DNA of 10,044 nucleotides from Candidatus Aminicenantota bacterium (GCA_030615975.1 JAUWYH010000040.1:1-10044); one strand, 5' to 3'; numbered from the stretch's first letter, positions 1-6,044 are shown. Translations and numbers: made by a program. The notes: a model not told the origin generated them from the sequence alone.

Positions 1-73
1 CTTACTCGCTAGTGGATTGGATTGCTTCAACAGTAGAAGCAGGGAGGACTAATAGACCGGAATACTGTTGTGT
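1..73 (+). rRNA. possible 3' tail of 23S rRNA (partial)
   Basis: The string ACTAATAGACCGG (48-60) resembles the conserved extreme 3' region of 23S rRNA, where bacterial and chloroplast sequences carry (T)ACTAAT followed by GACCG. It is preceded by a small hairpin, GCTTC/GAAGC (24-40), roughly where a terminal helix is expected. The match is short, the usual downstream bases are poorly matched, and no 5S rRNA follows within the next 230 bases. If correct, an rRNA operon ends here and the integrated element begins right behind it. It could equally be chance. The end coordinate is estimated from the distance between this motif and the mature end in E. coli. Confidence 0.28.
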
Positions 74-180
74 TTCCTAGTAACTGATATGAATTTAATT
101 AAAAAACTTATTATTGTCAAACAAGAAATAAAAATAATTAGCCAAAGAATGATCCAGAGAAAACATCCACGATCTAAAAT

Positions 181-200
181 TTCTTACCATTTCTTACCAT
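181..200. repeat. tandem TTCTTACCAT repeat, candidate integrase arm-type sites
   Basis: Two exact, adjacent copies of TTCTTACCAT occupy 181-190 and 191-200. Two further near-copies lie at 324-333 and 335-344. Ten-base direct repeats in pairs, on either side of a possible crossover region beside an integrase gene, are what arm-type binding sites of lambda-like tyrosine recombinases look like. The integrase here has an N-terminal arm-binding-like domain. The functional reading is an inference. Confidence 0.45.
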
Positions 201-279
201 GAGGCTGTAAAAACTGCGATATTATGCATACCTATGCACTCATTCATATGGGGTAGGATATTTTTCAAGGGTATAGTCT

Positions 280-296
280 GTGCATGTCGAATGCAC
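280..296. other. GTGCAT-N5-ATGCAC inverted repeat, candidate recombination core
   Basis: GTGCAT (280-285) and its exact complement ATGCAC (291-296) flank the five bases GTCGA, six bases past the integrase stop. No T-tract follows on the minus strand, so it is not a convincing intrinsic terminator. Short inverted repeats around a 5-8 bp spacer are the format of tyrosine-recombinase core sites, and the arm-like repeats lie on both sides. Function is unproven. Confidence 0.25.
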
Positions 297-301
297 TGCA
301 T

Positions 302-1366
302 TTACCCGAGAAGAGGGTCCGATTTCTTACCGTTTTCTTCCCATGTTTTTGCCATGTCGGGACTGCTGAGTGCTTTTTCCAGCGCAAGAACCGCCTTTCG
401 TTTCGACTCTTGGGAGCTGTGGCAGTAGATCATCGTTGTCTGAATATTTGAATGTCCCAGAATCTCTTTGACTGTTACCAGATCCACCCCACTTTGAACC
501 ATAAGAGTCGCCGCAGTATGCCGAAGGTCATGGAACCTGAACTTCTCAATGCCTATCTTCTTGCATGCCATACGCAGGCTTTGAGACACATTCTTGAGGC
601 TCTTGTCTCCCTCCCACAGATGGAGGAAAACAAACTTCTCGCTCATGTTCTGCTTTTTCAAAATACCTGCTACCAGGGAGTTCATAGGAACTATCCGATC
701 CTTTCCGCTTTTAGTATTCCTAATATGGATATTGTAATTTACAAAGTCAACATCATTCCAGCGCAGTCCCAGCACTTCTCCGCGTCTCATGCCGGTATTC
801 AAGGCCACCATGAGAACCGGCTTCAACCGTTTTTCAGCAGCCTTAACTAGCAAATCTATCTCAATCTTGCTTAGAATCTGCATCTCGTATTTTTTTGCTT
901 TTAATAATTTGACTTCTCTGACAGGATTCTCACGGACAAACTTCCACTTTATAGCCAGATTGAACATGTGTTTGAGACAAGCAATCTCACGATTTATCGT
1001 TCCAGGCATTTTTTTCTCTTCCAAGCGTTTCTTCTTGTAGCCTTCAATATGAAGCGGGTTGATCTGGGAGGCCTTGAAATATCCGAAGTGATCCATAAGT
1101 GCTTTAACAGAGAACTTATCTCTCCTCAGTGATCTTTTTCCGTTGGTTTTTCCGTATTCAAGATACCTTTCAGTGAGCTCCTTGAAACCCATGTCGCTCT
1201 TTTTGATAAGATTCAATTCTCCTCTCAAAGAGTCTGCTTTAAGCAAATACAGAGAGTGTTCGGCATCCTGTTTGCTTCCTATTATTTTCTTTATCCTCTG
1301 TCCATTGTCATAAAAATCTATGCCCCAGGACTCTCCATTCTTTCCTTTGACTTTATAAATTGCCAT
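302..1366 (-). CDS. tyrosine recombinase / integrase
   Basis: This is a complete 354-residue site-specific recombinase of the lambda integrase family, which cuts and rejoins DNA through a 3'-phosphotyrosyl intermediate. Residues about 1-55 form an arm-DNA-binding-like beta domain, about 60-155 the helical core-binding domain, and about 165-335 the catalytic domain. The full catalytic set is visible: R194 in TGMRRGE, K219 in TKSGK, H279 and R282 in HDLRHT, H305 in LGHSN and nucleophile Y314 in TMIYCH. A GAGGTG ribosome site (1371-1376 complement) precedes the ATG. It is last in a minus-strand series, 85 nt after the ribbon-helix-helix gene, with no clear promoter of its own in that gap. Its 3' end overlaps two TTCTT(A/C)CC repeats that may be its own binding sites. 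The protein looks intact and active. Confidence 0.95.
   Translation of the reverse strand: MAIYKVKGKNGESWGIDFYDNGQRIKKIIGSKQDAEHSLYLLKADSLRGELNLIKKSDMGFKELTERYLEYGKTNGKRSLRRDKFSVKALMDHFGYFKASQINPLHIEGYKKKRLEEKKMPGTINREIACLKHMFNLAIKWKFVRENPVREVKLLKAKKYEMQILSKIEIDLLVKAAEKRLKPVLMVALNTGMRRGEVLGLRWNDVDFVNYNIHIRNTKSGKDRIVPMNSLVAGILKKQNMSEKFVFLHLWEGDKSLKNVSQSLRMACKKIGIEKFRFHDLRHTAATLMVQSGVDLVTVKEILGHSNIQTTMIYCHSSQESKRKAVLALEKALSSPDMAKTWEENGKKSDPLLG
324..344. repeat. second pair of TTCTTACC-like repeats inside the integrase 3' end
   Basis: TTCTTACCGT (324-333) and TTCTTCCCAT (335-344) match the exact tandem pair at 181-200 with one mismatch each. They are 11 bases apart, close to one helical turn, and lie in the last codons of the integrase gene. 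They are proposed as the second set of arm-type sites, or as sites for integrase autoregulation. Basis: direct reading for the repeats, inference for the role. Confidence 0.35.
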
Positions 1367-1451
1367 GATTCACCTCGCTAAATATTTAAACAAATTATTT
1401 CATCTTCTATTTCAGAATAGGCTTTAATTTTTCAATTAGTAGTATTTTGCT

Positions 1452-1595
1452 TTATTTTACCCTATCAAGAAATTCCTTGATAGCCTGCCTTGCTACTGAT
1501 ACCTGTGTCCGACACTCTTTTTTGGCAATCTTATTGATCTTATCAAGCCAATCTTCAGGAATTCTGACGAATAAGACTTTTGTTTTTTCTTTCAT
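1452..1595 (-). CDS. 47-residue ribbon-helix-helix (CopG/Arc-like) DNA-binding protein
   Basis: A short complete frame encodes 47 residues beginning MKEKTKVLFVRIPEDWLDKI and ending EFLDRVK. The pattern is that of a ribbon-helix-helix repressor: a short beta strand with alternating residues (KVLFVRIP, about 6-13), a first helix (EDWLDKINKIAKKE, about 14-27) and a second helix starting after the CRTQVS turn (VARQAIKEFL, about 33-43). Such proteins bind operators as dimers through the paired strands and usually repress their own operon. The start lies 8 nt after the stop of the preceding gene. An AAGGAA-type ribosome site sits inside that gene's last codons, about 15 nt upstream, so translation is probably coupled. 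It directly precedes the integrase and could control excision or act as an excisionase-like factor. That role is inferred. Confidence 0.78.
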   Translation of the reverse strand: MKEKTKVLFVRIPEDWLDKINKIAKKECRTQVSVARQAIKEFLDRVK

Positions 1596-1603
1596 GGCCT
1601 TTT

Positions 1604-1834
1604 TTATATTCCTTCCTTTAACTCGAGTACTGCTATGTTGTGGGTTGTGTTTTTATAAACAGCTTTATAATGCTCTACCTTTTTTCCTATTTCTTCTAGT
1701 GCCTTATTAATTGCATCCGTTCGGGGCAACTCCAACAGCACTTTCCTTGCCATATTATATTTTGTACCAGCTTTAACAGCTTCCATTACAGTTTTTTCGT
1801 ATTTTTTTAGCTTTGCTTTTGTTGTTGCTTTCAT
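1604..1834 (-). CDS. 76-residue hypothetical protein
   Basis: The family is not recognised. This is a complete small frame with an excellent ribosome site (AAAGGAGG, spacer AAACA) before the ATG, so it is very probably expressed. The N-terminal half is strongly basic and helical (MKATTKAKLKKYEKTVMEAV), and residues about 40-60 (DAINKALEEIGKKVEHYKAV) look like an amphipathic helix that could form a coiled coil. There is no signal peptide, membrane segment or cysteine motif. It lies 11 nt after the stop of the 104-residue gene and 8 nt before the ribbon-helix-helix gene, in the middle of a tight operon. A small DNA-binding or adaptor protein is possible but cannot be shown. Confidence 0.72.
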   Translation of the reverse strand: MKATTKAKLKKYEKTVMEAVKAGTKYNMARKVLLELPRTDAINKALEEIGKKVEHYKAVYKNTTHNIAVLELKEGI

Positions 1835-1845
1835 TGTTTCCTCCT

Positions 1846-2160
1846 TTAAGACCTTGCTGAGATATCACCTAAAATATATCTCGCTTCTTTAGTCCCGACC
1901 TCTGCCATGCTCAGGCAATTCGGGGCGACCACCCACTTCAATTGACCATTCTCATCTGTGGCAAAATTCTGGCTGTTGATTCCCGATGCGTTCTCCATCC
2001 AGTATGTTTTGCTCTGGAGATTGCCCATCTGGTTTATGATGTTTTCAGGAGTGCCATCATGTGGCTGTGAAATGATGTCAATAACCTTGCCATCATAATC
2101 CCTGACTCGAATGACGACATGGTTTGAAGGCAACTTTTTTGATTTAATGATTTGATTCAT
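1846..2160 (-). CDS. 104-residue hypothetical protein
   Basis: The family is not recognised. The 104-residue product begins MNQIIKSKKLPSNHVVIRVR. It appears rich in beta structure (HVVIRVRDYDGKVIDIISQP, then LKWVVAP), with no signal sequence or membrane segment and a single cysteine. The start codon overlaps the stop of the gene before it in an ATGA arrangement (2157-2160), a standard sign of translational coupling and the main support that both are real. The stop is followed 11 nt later by the next gene. As part of an integrated element's small-gene cassette it may be an accessory, anti-defence or structural protein. Nothing in the sequence decides between these. Confidence 0.7.
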   Translation of the reverse strand: MNQIIKSKKLPSNHVVIRVRDYDGKVIDIISQPHDGTPENIINQMGNLQSKTYWMENASGINSQNFATDENGQLKWVVAPNCLSMAEVGTKEARYILGDISARS

Positions 2161-2387
2161 ATCATATGCCCCACTTTCAACAGTGCCTTCGCAGCCCTAA
2201 TTGATGCCCATTTAGTTTTATCTAATGCCCACAATGCCATCTCGTGAGCATAATCAGCATCGAACAGAAATCCGAACTGGCGAGTTTTGATGTTTTGAAT
2301 CTGACTTCCTAACTGAAAGAATAAATGATGCTTTTTAGCATCAAGTATTCTTCCTGCCTCATGCCTATTGAATTTTTCTTGTTTCAT
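2157..2387 (-). CDS. 76-residue hypothetical protein
   Basis: The family is not recognised. A TAAGGAG ribosome site six bases before the ATG supports the start. The 76 residues include a mixed basic and aromatic N-terminus (MKQEKFNRHEAGRILDAKKH) and an alanine-rich helical C-terminal half (DYAHEMALWALDK, then ASIRAAKALLKVG). No catalytic motif, membrane helix or signal peptide is seen. It starts 14 nt after the stop of the 72-residue gene, and its last four bases overlap the start of the 104-residue gene, so its product is likely made in step with that protein. The two could form a pair or complex. This is inference from gene order only. Confidence 0.7.
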   Translation of the reverse strand: MKQEKFNRHEAGRILDAKKHHLFFQLGSQIQNIKTRQFGFLFDADYAHEMALWALDKTKWASIRAAKALLKVGHMI

Positions 2388-2401
2388 CCTAGTCTCCTTA
2401 A

Positions 2402-2620
2402 TTACAATTGGTATCCGTTGATGTCTAGGCCCCGGCTCTCAAGTTCCTCGCGGGCCAATTTCTTCATGTCGATTTCGCCCTTTGCGAATTTTACTAGGAC
2501 GGCTGTTGCTAGTGGTTGGATGGCATATTTGGGAACTAGTGCATCCTCAATTTCGTATTCATCCTGGCGGGCTGCCATCTTCCCTTCTTCGGCTGGGGTT
2601 AACCGTTTTGTCTTTGGCAT
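2402..2620 (-). CDS. 72-residue hypothetical protein with AREELESRGLD C-terminal motif
   Basis: This is the first gene after a strong promoter. The frame is open further upstream to 2722, but the start is placed at 2620 because AAAGGAGG sits five bases before that ATG and the promoter at 2663-2691 would lie inside the longer version. The product (MPKTKRLTPAEEGKM...) has a charged N-terminus, a hydrophobic helix (KYAIQPLATAVLVKFAKGEI, about 31-50) and a C-terminal KKLAREELESRGLDINGYQL. The phrase 'D-x-x-x-LAREEL-x-x-RGLD-x-x-G' recalls the C-termini of short proteins often seen on plasmids and integrated elements, whose role I do not know. Reading it as an accessory protein of the element is an inference. 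Confidence 0.72.
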   Translation of the reverse strand: MPKTKRLTPAEEGKMAARQDEYEIEDALVPKYAIQPLATAVLVKFAKGEIDMKKLAREELESRGLDINGYQL

Positions 2621-2662
2621 TCTTTCCTCCTTTGTTTCTTTTTCTTTTCTCATCTCACTATT

Positions 2663-2691
2663 AATATAAGACTTTTGATAGCATTTGTCAA
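2663..2691 (-). promoter_or_regulatory. sigma-70 promoter for the small-protein / integrase operon
   Basis: Read on the minus strand: TTGACA (2691-2686), a 17-base spacer, then TATATT (2668-2663), one mismatch from TATAAT. Transcription would begin near 2656, about 35 nt before the ATG at 2620 and its AAAGGAGG site. The -35 region shares TTGACAAATG with the promoter at 6250-6278, so the two operons may be controlled together. Confidence 0.8.
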
Positions 2692-2733
2692 GTCTTTTCT
2701 TCATCTTTCTTTCCCAGAACAAAAAAAGGGTTA

Positions 2734-2747
2734 TTTAGAATTCTAAA
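2734..2747. promoter_or_regulatory. 14-bp palindrome TTTAGAATTCTAAA, candidate operator
   Basis: A perfect 14-base palindrome lies about 45 bases upstream of the -35 box of the minus-strand promoter at 2663-2691. A related sequence, ATTAGAATTATAAG (6245-6258, 11 of 14 matching), overlaps the -10 box of the other operon's promoter. Either the XRE or the small HTH protein could bind both. Binding is not shown by the sequence. Confidence 0.3.
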
Positions 2748-2777
2748 CAAGCTAATAAAACAATCGAGGATAGGCGG

Positions 2778-2807
2778 CAAGCCCGGAGAGTGCCAAAACC
2801 GGACTTG
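2778..2807. other. GC-rich intergenic hairpin
   Basis: CAAGCCCGG (2778-2786) pairs with CCGGACTTG (2799-2807) with one C-A mismatch around a 12-base loop. The surrounding 2763-2807 segment is clearly GC-richer than its AT-rich flanks. No T-run follows the stem in either direction, so it is a poor intrinsic terminator. It sits between the two minus-strand transcription units and could be a processing signal, a replication or transfer structure, or a relic of another insertion. Confidence 0.35.
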
Positions 2808-2857
2808 AAAAATAAGAAAAATGGGGTTTGGATAGAGACACTCTTTTTCATGGCGTA

Positions 2858-3205
2858 TTATTTCAAGTCTTTGAGCTTTACCATGTGGCTAAAAGGGAAA
2901 CAAAAAACAGTTTTTCCGTCGATGATGTAATAGCCTATTTTTTTCAAGAAACGGAGAAAATTCCATATAGCCAATGCTTTATCAATTTTCATTCTGGCGG
3001 GTGGATAGGATTCAACGAATTTCATAAACAGTTTAACCTCTTGACTCTCAAGCTCTTTTTGCCTAGACTTTAAAAGATGTTTGACTTCGGTTGAATGTCG
3101 GGGGTCGCTCGGCTTCCGGGTCGCCGACCCCTTCTTTTTTCCCTTCAATTTTTGCCTCCTCTCAAGTCTTAGATTTGCGTTTTTGATAAAATCATCATCA
3201 TTCAA
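2858..3205 (-). CDS. 115-residue basic hypothetical protein (TTG start)
   Basis: The family is not recognised. The only in-frame start is TTG at 3205, supported by GAGAGGTGA ending about five bases before it. An ATG four bases further in is in another frame. The product is very basic in its first half (ERRQKLKGKKKGSATRKPSD, about 15-34, then KHLLKSRQKE), a likely nucleic-acid-binding tail. The second half is hydrophobic and mixed (AIWNFLRFLKKIGYYIIDGK, about 79-98) and could be a compact winged-helix-like fold, but no family motif is visible. It is the last gene of the 6230-2858 series, 62 nt after the XRE gene. An accessory DNA-binding protein of the element is the most economical guess. Confidence 0.62.
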   Translation of the reverse strand: MNDDDFIKNANLRLERRQKLKGKKKGSATRKPSDPRHSTEVKHLLKSRQKELESQEVKLFMKFVESYPPARMKIDKALAIWNFLRFLKKIGYYIIDGKTVFCFPFSHMVKLKDLK

Positions 3206-3267
3206 GTTTCACCTCTCTTTTTATTAAATTTTTCACCTTGCCTAAAAAACAAAGCTCTGAGATCGCC

Positions 3268-3606
3268 TCAAAGGATTTTAATTCGAAAGCTATCGATTCC
3301 CTTATCCGCCAATATCCTCTTGAACTCGACAAACATCTTTTTCAGGGTCTTGATGTTCCTGTCGGATGCCACAATTATCAAAGGGATGCAGTTGGCATCC
3401 TCCATGAACAATTCCTTCAGGCAGACATCCAACTCTTGGCTGATCGAGACCAGGCATTTCAGTCCGGGATTCTCTTGTTTCCCCAATTCAATATTGGAAA
3501 TCGTATATTTGGTCAGGCCTACTTTTTTCGCCAAGTCTTGCTGCATCAATCCCTTGACCTGCCTATAACGCTTAATATTTTTTCCAAGAATTTCTCGCTC
3601 ATTCAT
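3268..3606 (-). CDS. XRE/Cro-type helix-turn-helix regulator
   Basis: The 112-residue product has a canonical HTH_3 domain at about residues 7-66. IKRYRQVKGLMQQDLAKKVG followed by LTKYTISNIELGKQ gives the helix 2-turn-helix 3 signature, and CLVSISQELDVCLKEL is the closing helix typical of the fold. Residues 67-112 form a short extra tail (IPLIIVASDRNIKTLKKMF) of unknown role, perhaps for dimerisation. TAAGGAGG, six bases before the ATG, overlaps the stop of the methyltransferase gene, so translation is coupled to it. XRE proteins next to DNA methyltransferases often act as controller proteins, and on mobile elements as repressors. Which applies here is not visible. Candidate operators are the palindromes near 2734 and 6245. 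Confidence 0.9.
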   Translation of the reverse strand: MNEREILGKNIKRYRQVKGLMQQDLAKKVGLTKYTISNIELGKQENPGLKCLVSISQELDVCLKELFMEDANCIPLIIVASDRNIKTLKKMFVEFKRILADKGIDSFRIKIL

Positions 3607-3617
3607 TTTAATCCTCC

Positions 3618-4904
3618 TTATATCTTGATCTTCCCTAAGAGCAAATCTTCTACTTTAATTAGCTTTATATCCAACCCATCCCCTTTTGCCCTGGCCACCT
3701 CTTCATGTGTTCCCTTGGTGAAGCTGAAGGCTACTATATAGCCCCTTTCATATTTGCCCGCTCTCAGCGCCGTCTCAAAATTAAAAACCACATTTCTTCC
3801 AACTTTCTCTGACTGCTTCACTTGAATTCCCGCACTTTCCGTGAAGATCGTTTTATCGTAGTATCCATTAAGTCCCATATCTCCAACCAGCTTTTTGCTC
3901 TGCTTGGCCCTCATCTCGTTTATCACCCAGTTCTGAAACTCGAAAGGCTCCAATGCTTTTAGCTCTGTTATTGTTGTGGGCATGCCGATAGAATCAAAAT
4001 CTTTTCCTTTGATAGCTCCGACTTTTTTTAATCTTTTCTCTATAATATTTATTGCAGTAGGAGATATATCAATTCCTATCCACTTTCGATTTAATCGATG
4101 GGCGACAATCATAGCTGTCCCACAGCCACAGAAAGGGTCTAAAATTAAGTTGCTTTTATTAGAGGAAGCCTTAATTATTCGCTCCAAAAGAGCTTCTGGT
4201 TTTTGAGTAGGATAGCCAAGACGTTCATGTGAGGAAGACACAAATGTGATATGAACCCATGTTCTTGGAGGGACTTTCTTATAGTACTGACGATATGTAT
4301 TCTCACTCTCTTTTGATAATCCTTTTCCTCCAGTCTTGCTTCTTATTACATATCTTCTCCCTTTCTCATCAATGTGTTTATATTGAGCCAAAACTTGAGG
4401 TGCTGGTTCTTCTGCTACTTCTTCCCAATTAAAAACCCATTTATTACTTTTTGTATAGAAGAGAATATTATCATGTTTAGAGTTCCATTGTTTCTGACTT
4501 AATTCCCGTCCTGAATAACACCATATCAATTCATTTCTAAATTTGGTTCTCATAAATATTTCATCCAACATCACTTTCAAATAATGGCTGGCATGCCAAT
4601 CACAATGAAGATAAAGAGAGCCAGTATCCTTTAAGACATCATACATTTTTACTATTCGTTCTTTCATCCACTCTATGTAGACTTTTATTCCACCTGCCCA
4701 GCGGTCCTTAAAACTCCTCACCTCCGCCTCGTCTCCCCACACAACTTCATACTGTTTATTGCTGAAAAAGGGAGGGTCGAGATAGATTAAGTCCGCTTTG
4801 ATCCCTTGCTTCTTCAGATCGTCAAGGGCATTCAGGTTATCCCCGCAGATTAAAAGATTTTTTTTGAAGTTATTCGTCATTTTATTTCCCCCTTCTTTTT
4901 TCAT
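3618..4904 (-). CDS. beta-class DNA methyltransferase (N6-adenine or N4-cytosine) with C-terminal Mrr-like nuclease-type domain
   Basis: The enzyme would transfer a methyl group from S-adenosylmethionine to an amino group of a DNA base. Using the ATG at 4904 (GGAGG five bases upstream; frame open to 4937; a second ATG at 4880 is also possible) the protein has 428 residues. Motif IV DPPF (43-46) comes first, then TQKPEALLERII (233-244) and the SAM-binding motif DPFCGCGT (256-263): the order of the beta class, as in HinfI-type enzymes. The region between (about 120-230) should recognise the target. Residues about 315-428 form an extra domain with GLNGYYD (344-350), IQVKQS (360-365) and GYIVAFSFTKG, matching Mrr/PD-(D/E)xK-like endonuclease domains fused to such methyltransferases. 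The acid normally expected in G-I-D-G is N346 here, so cleavage may be lost. It is tightly coupled to both neighbours (10 and 11 nt). Confidence 0.9.
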   Translation of the reverse strand: MKKEGGNKMTNNFKKNLLICGDNLNALDDLKKQGIKADLIYLDPPFFSNKQYEVVWGDEAEVRSFKDRWAGGIKVYIEWMKERIVKMYDVLKDTGSLYLHCDWHASHYLKVMLDEIFMRTKFRNELIWCYSGRELSQKQWNSKHDNILFYTKSNKWVFNWEEVAEEPAPQVLAQYKHIDEKGRRYVIRSKTGGKGLSKESENTYRQYYKKVPPRTWVHITFVSSSHERLGYPTQKPEALLERIIKASSNKSNLILDPFCGCGTAMIVAHRLNRKWIGIDISPTAINIIEKRLKKVGAIKGKDFDSIGMPTTITELKALEPFEFQNWVINEMRAKQSKKLVGDMGLNGYYDKTIFTESAGIQVKQSEKVGRNVVFNFETALRAGKYERGYIVAFSFTKGTHEEVARAKGDGLDIKLIKVEDLLLGKIKI

Positions 4905-4914
4905 TTTTGCCTCC

Positions 4915-5958
4915 TTAATTTTTTCCTTCTTCTTCAATCAAATCGACGGCCTTCTGGATCGCCTCATCCAAGCCCGTTCTTTCCCTGAATTCGGCGACGA
5001 TCCGCACCACCTCCTTCCTTTTCCTCTGGAATCTTTTTCTTGCTCCTTCCCCCAAATAGCTCTCTATCGTCTCCCTGCAAAGCTCTTTTCCCTGGTCTGG
5101 CTTCACAACAAGTGCGTTCGCCTCGCATTTCCGTGGCCCATATTTTTCGAGATAGTCCTGGACATAGGGAAGAAAGTGGTTTTTGTGGGACGGACTCGCA
5201 AGGTCCTTCCCTCTTGCCGTGATAAGATTCTCTATCCAGGTTAGCTTGTTGGCAGTGATAAAATCATAATTGAGTCCGAACCTCTTTATATCAAGTCGGT
5301 CTGGATTGTAGCCAGCCGTGCCATCAGCCCATTCGATATCAATGAGGTCCTCCAAGTTCTTTCTCAAAAATTCATCTACTATGCGATGCCCGTCTGGGTC
5401 GTGGTCCCCACAGTAAAGCAGGACACACTTTTGTCCCTTCTTTTCCTCCGCCGTTTTGAACCGCCGGGCAAATTCGGCCCGCTGCAGCATGCTGCTCCAG
5501 CCACGCCCTGTCGCAATCGGGATATGGAATTTCCGACACACTGGCCCAAACAGCGTTTTCAAGTCTATTTTCTCAACTACCATCTGAATGTAATATTGTT
5601 CTCCGTCCCACCAGTCAGGCGTGTAATAATCCCCAGCATTCAATACCTCGTTTAAAATATCTCTCATGTACATGACCGGACTCTCTTCATCTGGTTCCTC
5701 AATGCCACTAAATTTCCTGGCCTCTTCTCTTGCCACAAAATCGATGGGCAATGTCCCGTTTCGTCGGCAACCGTCATTGATGAGTGTTTCGACGAGGTTG
5801 AACTGTGCCTTTGTTATCAGGTTGTATCCTTCCAGGATATAACACCATCCCCGCGCTGAAACTTTGAAGCCGATCTGCGCGTCGAGTTCTTTTAACTGGT
5901 CGGCGAATTCCCGCATTTCGGCCTCCCTGTTCTTACCTCTTGATGGTAGTTTAATCAT
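4915..5958 (-). CDS. stand-alone Spo11 / topoisomerase VI A-like TOPRIM protein (Mini-A-like)
   Basis: The 347-residue protein resembles the A subunit of type IIB topoisomerases and Spo11, which cut DNA with a tyrosine and use a Mg-binding TOPRIM fold. Residues about 25-85 look like the winged-helix cleavage domain. R36-G-W-C-Y40 keeps the Arg-x3-Tyr spacing around the Spo11 catalytic tyrosine, and the following ITKAQFNLVETLINDGCRRN recalls the family. The TOPRIM part has E129 in MVVEKID, then IATGRGWSS (148-156; Topo VI A has a G-K/R-G-Y-P-like loop) and VLLYCGDHDPDG (179-190) with D185, D187 and D189. No ATPase B subunit is encoded in the window, as in 'Mini-A' homologues known from mobile elements. 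The basic C-terminus (ARKRFQRKRKEVVRI) could bind DNA. AAGGAA precedes the ATG. It is coupled to the methyltransferase downstream (10 nt gap). A nuclease or nicking role without strand passage is possible. Confidence 0.72.
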   Translation of the reverse strand: MIKLPSRGKNREAEMREFADQLKELDAQIGFKVSARGWCYILEGYNLITKAQFNLVETLINDGCRRNGTLPIDFVAREEARKFSGIEEPDEESPVMYMRDILNEVLNAGDYYTPDWWDGEQYYIQMVVEKIDLKTLFGPVCRKFHIPIATGRGWSSMLQRAEFARRFKTAEEKKGQKCVLLYCGDHDPDGHRIVDEFLRKNLEDLIDIEWADGTAGYNPDRLDIKRFGLNYDFITANKLTWIENLITARGKDLASPSHKNHFLPYVQDYLEKYGPRKCEANALVVKPDQGKELCRETIESYLGEGARKRFQRKRKEVVRIVAEFRERTGLDEAIQKAVDLIEEEGKN

Positions 5959-5984
5959 TGTCGTTTCCTTCTATGGGTAGAGGC

Positions 5985-6015
5985 TCTGAGAGTGTCTGTG
6001 TGCGACGATCTCAGA
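5985..6015. other. inverted repeat TCTGAGA / TCTCAGA in the 86-nt gap between HTH and Spo11-like genes
   Basis: TCTGAGA (5985-5991) and TCTCAGA (6009-6015) form a 7-bp stem with a 17-base loop. On the minus strand a strong ribosome-site-like ATTAGGAGG (6024-6016) lies immediately before this stem, but no ATG, GTG or TTG follows it at a usable distance. The structure could tune translation of the Spo11-like gene or be an mRNA processing site. No terminator T-run is present. Confidence 0.3.
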
Positions 6016-6044
6016 CCTCCTAATGGTTTGTGTATGGACGATTT

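Larger units (their letters stand above)
74..301. other. AT-rich gene-free end region, likely element boundary
   Basis: No credible reading frame or RNA gene is seen here. The stretch lies beyond the 3' end of the integrase gene, where an attachment site is usually found. It contains a tandem TTCTTACCAT repeat, TATGCA twice (223-228 and 233-238), ATGCACT twice (234-240 and 291-297) and a GTGCAT/ATGCAC inverted repeat (280-296). No matching second attachment site could be picked out by eye elsewhere in the window, so the exact junction is not defined. Confidence 0.4.

Noticed and set aside
114..124. TTGTCAAACAA shared with 6272-6282, considered as a pair of element-end repeats
   Set aside because: An 11-base match between two places in 10 kb of AT-rich DNA is expected by chance, and the flanks do not match.
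452..850. 132-codon plus-strand frame opposite the integrase
   Set aside because: It lies wholly within the integrase gene on the other strand, whose catalytic residues are all intact.
2621..2722. 34-codon N-terminal extension of the gene ending at 2402
   Set aside because: It would contain the promoter at 2663-2691 and has no ribosome site, whereas AAAGGAGG stands directly before the ATG at 2620.
2735..2851. 38-codon minus-strand frame between the two operons
   Set aside because: There is no ribosome site, it runs through the GC-rich hairpin and palindrome, and the product shows no protein-like pattern.
3238..3741. 167-codon plus-strand frame
   Set aside because: It is a shadow of the XRE gene and the methyltransferase C-terminus, which have motifs and ribosome sites.
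4798..5244. 148-codon plus-strand frame
   Set aside because: It is antisense to the methyltransferase and Spo11-like genes, with no ribosome site or recognisable domain.
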